From JAOUEA01 sp963797635 (GTDB taxonomy: Bacteria > Actinomycetota > UBA4738 > HRBIN12): a stretch of DNA of 64,000 nt. A model generated the notes under the pieces. The model was given only the letters and a program-made list of their open reading frames with translations, searched no databases and was not told the DNA's origin. How positions within the stretch are numbered: the first letter of the stretch is position 1; every line of letters begins with the position of its first letter. The position numbers and the translations under genes are program-made. The stretch is from assembly GCA_963797635.1 (NCBI GenBank), contig CAWCPZ010000007.1, positions 62,001 through 126,000 on the forward strand. Reading direction: 5' to 3'. Shown here one piece after another: positions 60,570 to 64,000 of the stretch.

Positions 60570-60737
60570 TCACCCGATCGCGAGCGCCCAGATCGCGTGG
60601 ACGACCGCGACCGCTCCTGCCGCGGCCAGCACCACCGCCACGATCGCGTACGAACGTCCCCGGCCCCGCATCGTCCAGGCGATCGCGAGGCAGCCGAGGC
60701 CCACGCCCAGCTCGATCAGGCTCGTGACGGCATCCAT
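60570..60737 (-). CDS. 55-aa two-helix membrane protein
   Basis: ATG 60737 to TGA 60570. It reads TSLIELGVGLGCLAIAWTMR, a short basic loop GRGRS, then YAIVAVVLAAAGAVAVVHAI. A -10 box TAGCCT (minus, 60750-60745) lies 7 bases before the ATG, so the gene looks leaderless like its neighbours. No family recognised. It is convergent with the MCM gene and divergent from the DUF4397 gene. Confidence 0.6.
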   Translation of the reverse strand: MDAVTSLIELGVGLGCLAIAWTMRGRGRSYAIVAVVLAAAGAVAVVHAIWALAIG

Positions 60738-60744
60738 CTGGCGG

Positions 60745-60750
60745 AGGCTA
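60745..60750 (-). promoter_or_regulatory. -10 box TAGCCT, leaderless promoter of the 55-aa gene
   Basis: TAGCCT on the minus strand ends 7 bases before ATG 60737. Confidence 0.5.
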
Positions 60751-60882
60751 CCGGCGGCCGCCCTCCTTCGGACGGGAACCTATGCAGGAACCCGGCGCCG
60801 TGATCCGACCGGTTCCAGCCCTCGAACCGCGCCCGACAGCCGGGGACGGTCCGCGGCTGGTTCGAAAGGGAGGGTGATATCG

Positions 60883-61567
60883 ATGAGGAAACTCCTCACC
60901 GCGTTCCTGACCGGGGCGCTCATGCTGGGGGCAACCTCCGGCATCGCGACGGCGGGCGCTGGTCCGGCCGGCGGCACGATCTGGGTGGCCCACGGCATCC
61001 CGGGGGTCAAGGTCGACGTCTGCGTCGACGGCGCCGAAGCGCGCTCGAACTTCAAGTACGGCAACGCGTTCGCGCTCGAAGGGGTAGCGGCAGGCACGTA
61101 CACCGTGAAGGTTCGCCTCGCAGCCCCGGGCACGTGCACGGGAGCCGTGGCGATCTCGCAGAAGGTCGACGTGGTCAACGGGCTGAACGCGACGGCGGTG
61201 GCCCGGCTGATCGGCGGCGCCCCCGGCCTGAGCATCTTCGTGAACGACACCGGCCTCAGCACCCTGAACAAGGCGTCGGTGACCGTTCGCCACACGGCGA
61301 AGGCGCCCACCGTGGACGTCTGGGTCAACGGCGGCGCCGGCCCGCTCGTGGCCGGTCTCGTCGAAGGGCGAGGAAGCTGGTCCCGTCGAGGTGAACGACG
61401 CCGTGTACTCGTACTGGGTGTCGGCCGAGGGCAGCTACGCCCCGGTGATCGGTCCCGACGTCGCCATGCTCGAGTCCGGCGTCGCCTACCAGATCCTGGC
61501 GGTGGGCACGAACGCCTCGAACTGGCGCTTCATCGTGATCGGGCAGGACGGTCAGCTCGCGTCGTAA
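60883..61567 (+). CDS. Secreted DUF4397-domain protein (one frameshift)
   Basis: About 228 residues. Signal peptide RKLLTAFLTGALMLGATSGI ending ATAGA. Two DUF4397 repeats: IWVAHGIPGVKVDVCVDGAE ... YTVKVRL, and ASVTVRHTAKAPTVDVWVNG ... . Two Cys residues may form a disulfide in the first repeat. A frame change near 61362 (GTCTC-G-TCG) is repaired by one base. Ribosome site AAAGGGAGG before ATG 60883. The family is extracellular and beta-rich; function unknown. A strong hairpin follows. Confidence 0.83.
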
Positions 61568-61590
61568 CTGATCGAGCTCGGTTGCGGCCA

Positions 61591-61620
61591 CGGGGCCGGC
61601 GGCTTCGCCGCCGGCCCCGC
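61591..61620 (+). terminator. Terminator after the DUF4397 gene (TTCG loop)
   Basis: GGGGCCGGCGGC (61592-61603) and GCCGCCGGCCCC (61607-61618) form a perfect stem of about 11-12 bp closed by TTCG. No T-tract follows. Confidence 0.75.
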
Positions 61621-61633
61621 TCCACGCCTGGGG

Positions 61634-61639
61634 TAGGCT
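61634..61639 (+). promoter_or_regulatory. -10 box TAGGCT, leaderless promoter of npdG
   Basis: TAGGCT ends 8 bases before ATG 61648. Confidence 0.6.
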
Positions 61640-61647
61640 TCGCCCTC

Positions 61648-62334
61648 ATGGACGTCGCGGTCATCGGAGGCACGGGAGCCGAAGGGTTCGGCCTGTCGCT
61701 CCGCTTGGCGAGCGCCGGTCACCGCGTCACGATCGGCTCGCGGGACGCCCAGCGAGGCGCCGACGCCGCCCGGCGAGCGGTCGAGACGCTGGCCGACACC
61801 GCCCAGGTCACCGGCACCACGAACGAGGACGCCGCCGCCTCCGTCGACGTGCTGATGGTCACCGTCCCGTTCGCCGGGCAGGCAGACATCTACCGATCGA
61901 TCGCCGGGAGCGTTCGGCCGGGCGCGATCGTGATGGACGCGACCAGCCCGCTCGCCACCGCGGTGGGTGGCCGCGCCTGGCAGGTCGTGCGCCCGTGGCA
62001 CGGATCGGCGGCCGAGCAGGCCTCCGCGCTGCTGGGCGAGGGTCCGCGCGTGGTCGCGGCGTTCCACACGATCGCCGCGCACGCGCTCGCCGACCTCGAA
62101 CATCCCCTGGATTCCGACGTGCTGGTGTGCGGCGACGACGACGACGCCAAGACGGTGATCGGTGGTCTGATCGACGACATCCCCGACCTCCGGTGGATCG
62201 ACTGCGGCGCGCTGTCGATGGCCCGCATCACCGAGACGCTCACACCGCTGCTGATCAACGTGAACCGGCGGTACAAGATCAAGGACTCCGGGTTCCGCAT
62301 CGTGGGCCGTGAGGGGTGGGGCTCGCCTCCGTGA
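61648..62334 (+). CDS. npdG: NADPH-dependent F420 reductase
   Basis: 228 residues. NADP loop DVAVIGGTGAEGFGLSLRL, IGSRD for the 2'-phosphate, VDVLMVTVPFAGQADIYRS, VMDATSPL, and the F420 pocket region VVAAFHTIAAHALAD, CGDDDDAK, ITETLTPLLINVNRRYKI. This is the Fno/NpdG family that transfers hydride between NADPH and coenzyme F420, showing that the organism uses F420. The stop overlaps the start of the next gene (GTGA). Confidence 0.9.
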   Translation: MDVAVIGGTGAEGFGLSLRLASAGHRVTIGSRDAQRGADAARRAVETLADTAQVTGTTNEDAAASVDVLMVTVPFAGQADIYRSIAGSVRPGAIVMDATSPLATAVGGRAWQVVRPWHGSAAEQASALLGEGPRVVAAFHTIAAHALADLEHPLDSDVLVCGDDDDAKTVIGGLIDDIPDLRWIDCGALSMARITETLTPLLINVNRRYKIKDSGFRIVGREGWGSPP

Positions 62335-63201
62335 CCGATGAGGGCGGTCTGGTCCGCATCGACGACACCGCGTTGTGGGTGGTCGACCGCGGCGAGGGCT
62401 ACCCGGTGATCGTGCTGCACGGCGGACCCGGCCTCGACCATCACGAGTTCGCCGACTACCTCGATCCGCTGACCGAGCGTGGCTACCGGCTGCTGCTCGT
62501 CGACCTCCGCGCCTGCGGCCGCTCGGAGGTGCCTCCCGTGCGTTCCTGGACCTTGGAACGGCACGCCCAGGACGTGATCATGCTCGCTCGCGCGCTCCGG
62601 CTGGACCGCTACGCCGTCCTCGGCCATTCCTTCGGCGCCTTCGTCGCGTTGCAGAACGCGGTGGACTACCAGGGGATGGCGGCGCAGACCATCGTCTCGT
62701 CCGGCGTGGCTTCCATGCGATGGCTCGAAGCGGTGGAGCCCAACCTGCTGTCGTTCGAACCGGTGTCGCTCCGGCGACAGGTGGCCGACTCCTGGGCGAG
62801 GGAACCCGAGGTCCACACACCGGAGGAGTTCGCCTCGCTGATGGTGGATCAGTTCCCCTTCCATTTCGCCGACCCGGTGGACCCGCGCATCGACGACTAC
62901 CTGAGCGCGCACGTCGGGCACCGTCTACGCCCCCGACGTGCTCCGCCACTTCGCCACCACCGACGCCGGCGACATCGAACTGGAGGATCGCCTGGACGAG
63001 GTGGCCTCCCCGATGCTCGTGCTCGCCGGACGGCATGACCGGACGTGCGTGCCCGAGGCGGCCGAGGCGATCGCCGCCTCGGTGCCGCGGTCCGAACTCG
63101 TCGTCTTCGAGCGCAGCGGTCACATGGCGTTCGTGGAGGAGCAGGACGCGTACCTGGCCGCGGTGTCCGGGTTCCTCGATCGTCATCGCGACCCCTCCTG
63201 A
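62331..63201 (+). CDS. Alpha/beta hydrolase, proline-iminopeptidase-like (one frameshift)
   Basis: About 289 residues. VIVLHGGPGLDHHEFADYL is the oxyanion strand of the prolyl-aminopeptidase group, LVDLRACGRSEVPPV follows, the nucleophile is Ser in VLGHSFGAFVAL, the acid is Asp in LAGRHDRTCVPEA and the His is in ERSGHMAFVEE. A frame change near 62917 (GTCGG-G-CACC) is repaired by one base. The start GTG overlaps the npdG stop. Its role with npdG is unclear. Confidence 0.87.
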
Positions 63202-63285
63202 CCTGAGGAACGCGTTCCCCCGCAGGGAAGCTGCGCCAGCCCTTCGGTCAGGCCCGGGACGGGCCGAAGACAGAACGGAACCTAG

Positions 63286-64000
63286 ATGACCGTTCGAGGC
63301 CGTTCATTCGACACGTACGTTGCGCTCGTCACCGTCGCGGGCTGTTCGCTGCTGGTCTGGTTCGCCGCGCAGCCGTCGCTCGAAGCCGCGGCGAGCGAGC
63401 GCGCATTCGGGCTCCTGGCGCTCCTGCTGTTGGTGGGCGAGGTCTTCCCGATCTCGGTCCCACGCGGGGACGAGGTGGACGAGCTCACCGCATCCACGAC
63501 GTTCGCGTTCGCATTGATGATCGGCTTCGGGACACCCGCGGCCGTCGTCGCCCAGGTGGTCGCCTCGATGATCGCCGACATCCTCCTGCACAAGAGCCTG
63601 TGGAAGGTGGCGTTCAACGCGGGACAGTTCGCGCTGTCGCTCGGGGCCGCGGGGGCCGTCTACCACGGACTCGGCGGCGGGATGACGCTGAACTCGGGCA
63701 GCATCCTGCCGTTCCTCGCCTCCGCGATCACGTTCTTCCTGCTGAACACGATCATCACCGATGTCGCCGTGGCGATGTCGAGCGGCGTGGTCATGGGTCC
63801 CTACATCGCGAAGGACCTCGTCTTCCAGGCGCAGGCGACCCTGCCACTGCTCGCGCTGGCGCCCGTCGTGGTCGCCGCCGTGGACGAGAGCCTGTGGTTG
63901 ATCCCGCTGGCGGCGGCGCCGGCGGTGGCGTTGTGGTGGGGCACGCGTCTCGCCTTGGAGAACGCGCGACTCGCCCAGGAACTCCAGCGCTCGCTGGAGC
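63286..64000 (+). CDS. N-terminal membrane sensor domain of a signalling protein (runs off the window)
   Basis: The open frame from ATG 63286 reaches the window end (about 238 residues). It has about eight hydrophobic segments, including YVALVTVAGCSLLVWFAAQP, FGLLALLLLVGEVFPISVPR and TTFAFALMIGFGTPAAVVAQ, and ends with a coiled-coil-like LALENARLAQELQRSLE. This resembles the N-terminal sensor of actinobacterial diguanylate cyclase/phosphodiesterase or histidine kinase proteins (MASE-type). The output domain lies beyond 64000. Confidence 0.75.
   Translation, partial: MTVRGRSFDTYVALVTVAGCSLLVWFAAQPSLEAAASERAFGLLALLLLVGEVFPISVPRGDEVDELTASTTFAFALMIGFGTPAAVVAQVVASMIADILLHKSLWKVAFNAGQFALSLGAAGAVYHGLGGGMTLNSGSILPFLASAITFFLLNTIITDVAVAMSSGVVMGPYIAKDLVFQAQATLPLLALAPVVVAAVDESLWLIPLAAAPAVALWWGTRLALENARLAQELQRSLE

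Overview
This window is from a high-G+C bacterial chromosome. Gene content and order point to a member of the Actinomycetota, probably a deep-branching environmental lineage; the class cannot be fixed from this sequence. Supporting signs: (i) the order pcrA ... sucC-sucD-DUF6350 (PerM-like)-purN-purH-folD, which is a conserved actinobacterial arrangement; (ii) guaB3 followed by guaA; (iii) a class E sortase; (iv) an F420:NADPH oxidoreductase (NpdG), implying coenzyme F420; (v) many promoters whose -10 box (TANNNT) lies only 5-10 nt before the start codon, as expected for leaderless mRNAs; (vi) groES-groEL under a perfect CIRCE operator. No rRNA, tRNA, CRISPR array, insertion sequence, phage or integron was seen; this looks like stable core chromosome with accessory stretches.

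Layout. 1-6.9 kb: DadA-like FAD oxidoreductase, groES-groEL, leucine-dehydrogenase-like enzyme, S15/CocE-like hydrolase with a small membrane protein. 7-10.7 kb: alkaline-phosphatase-superfamily enzyme joined to APS kinase, then a DUF1269/SHOCT/DUF6325 cluster. 10.7-17.1 kb: a membrane protein, glutamate decarboxylase, a large arylsulfatase with the CSPTR formylglycine motif, a second DUF1269-like protein, and a formylglycine-generating enzyme. 17.1-22.6 kb: an 818-codon kinase-like/flippase membrane protein, a ClC chloride transporter, a K+ channel and a membrane protein. 22.7-31 kb: GMC oxidoreductase, guaB3-guaA, a YbhN-like flippase coupled to sortase E, and PcrA helicase. 31-35.5 kb: a dimethylformamidase-like protein with a 53-aa membrane partner, and two tandem alpha/beta-hydrolase/nucleotide-cyclase fusions. 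35.6-46 kb: a central-metabolism block (B12 subunit of methylmalonyl-CoA mutase, sucCD, purNH, folD, metF, amidohydrolase). 46-57.6 kb: the rest of a TCA island (gltA, two NAD-type isocitrate dehydrogenases, mdh, sdhCDAB). 57.7-64 kb: O-methyltransferase, NiaR-like repressor, large subunit of methylmalonyl-CoA mutase, DUF4397 protein, npdG-hydrolase pair, and the start of a membrane sensor that runs off the window.

How the genes fit together. gltA, two icd copies, sucCD, sdhCDAB and mdh form most of an oxidative TCA cycle, fed at succinyl-CoA by a methylmalonyl-CoA mutase split into a catalytic chain (58.9 kb) and a separate cobalamin-binding chain (35.6 kb). purN, purH, folD and metF link purine synthesis with one-carbon folate chemistry; guaB3-guaA makes guanine nucleotides. 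Sulfatase plus its activating FGE form a functional pair, with a separate APS kinase module 5 kb away. Glutamate decarboxylase and ClC in one region are compatible with acid resistance.

Sequence quality. About 20 genes, including essential single-copy ones (guaA, pcrA, purH, sdhD), are interrupted. In almost every case removing one base restores the conserved protein. These are best read as residual insertion errors in the source assembly, not pseudogenes, and such genes are annotated below as single intact loci.
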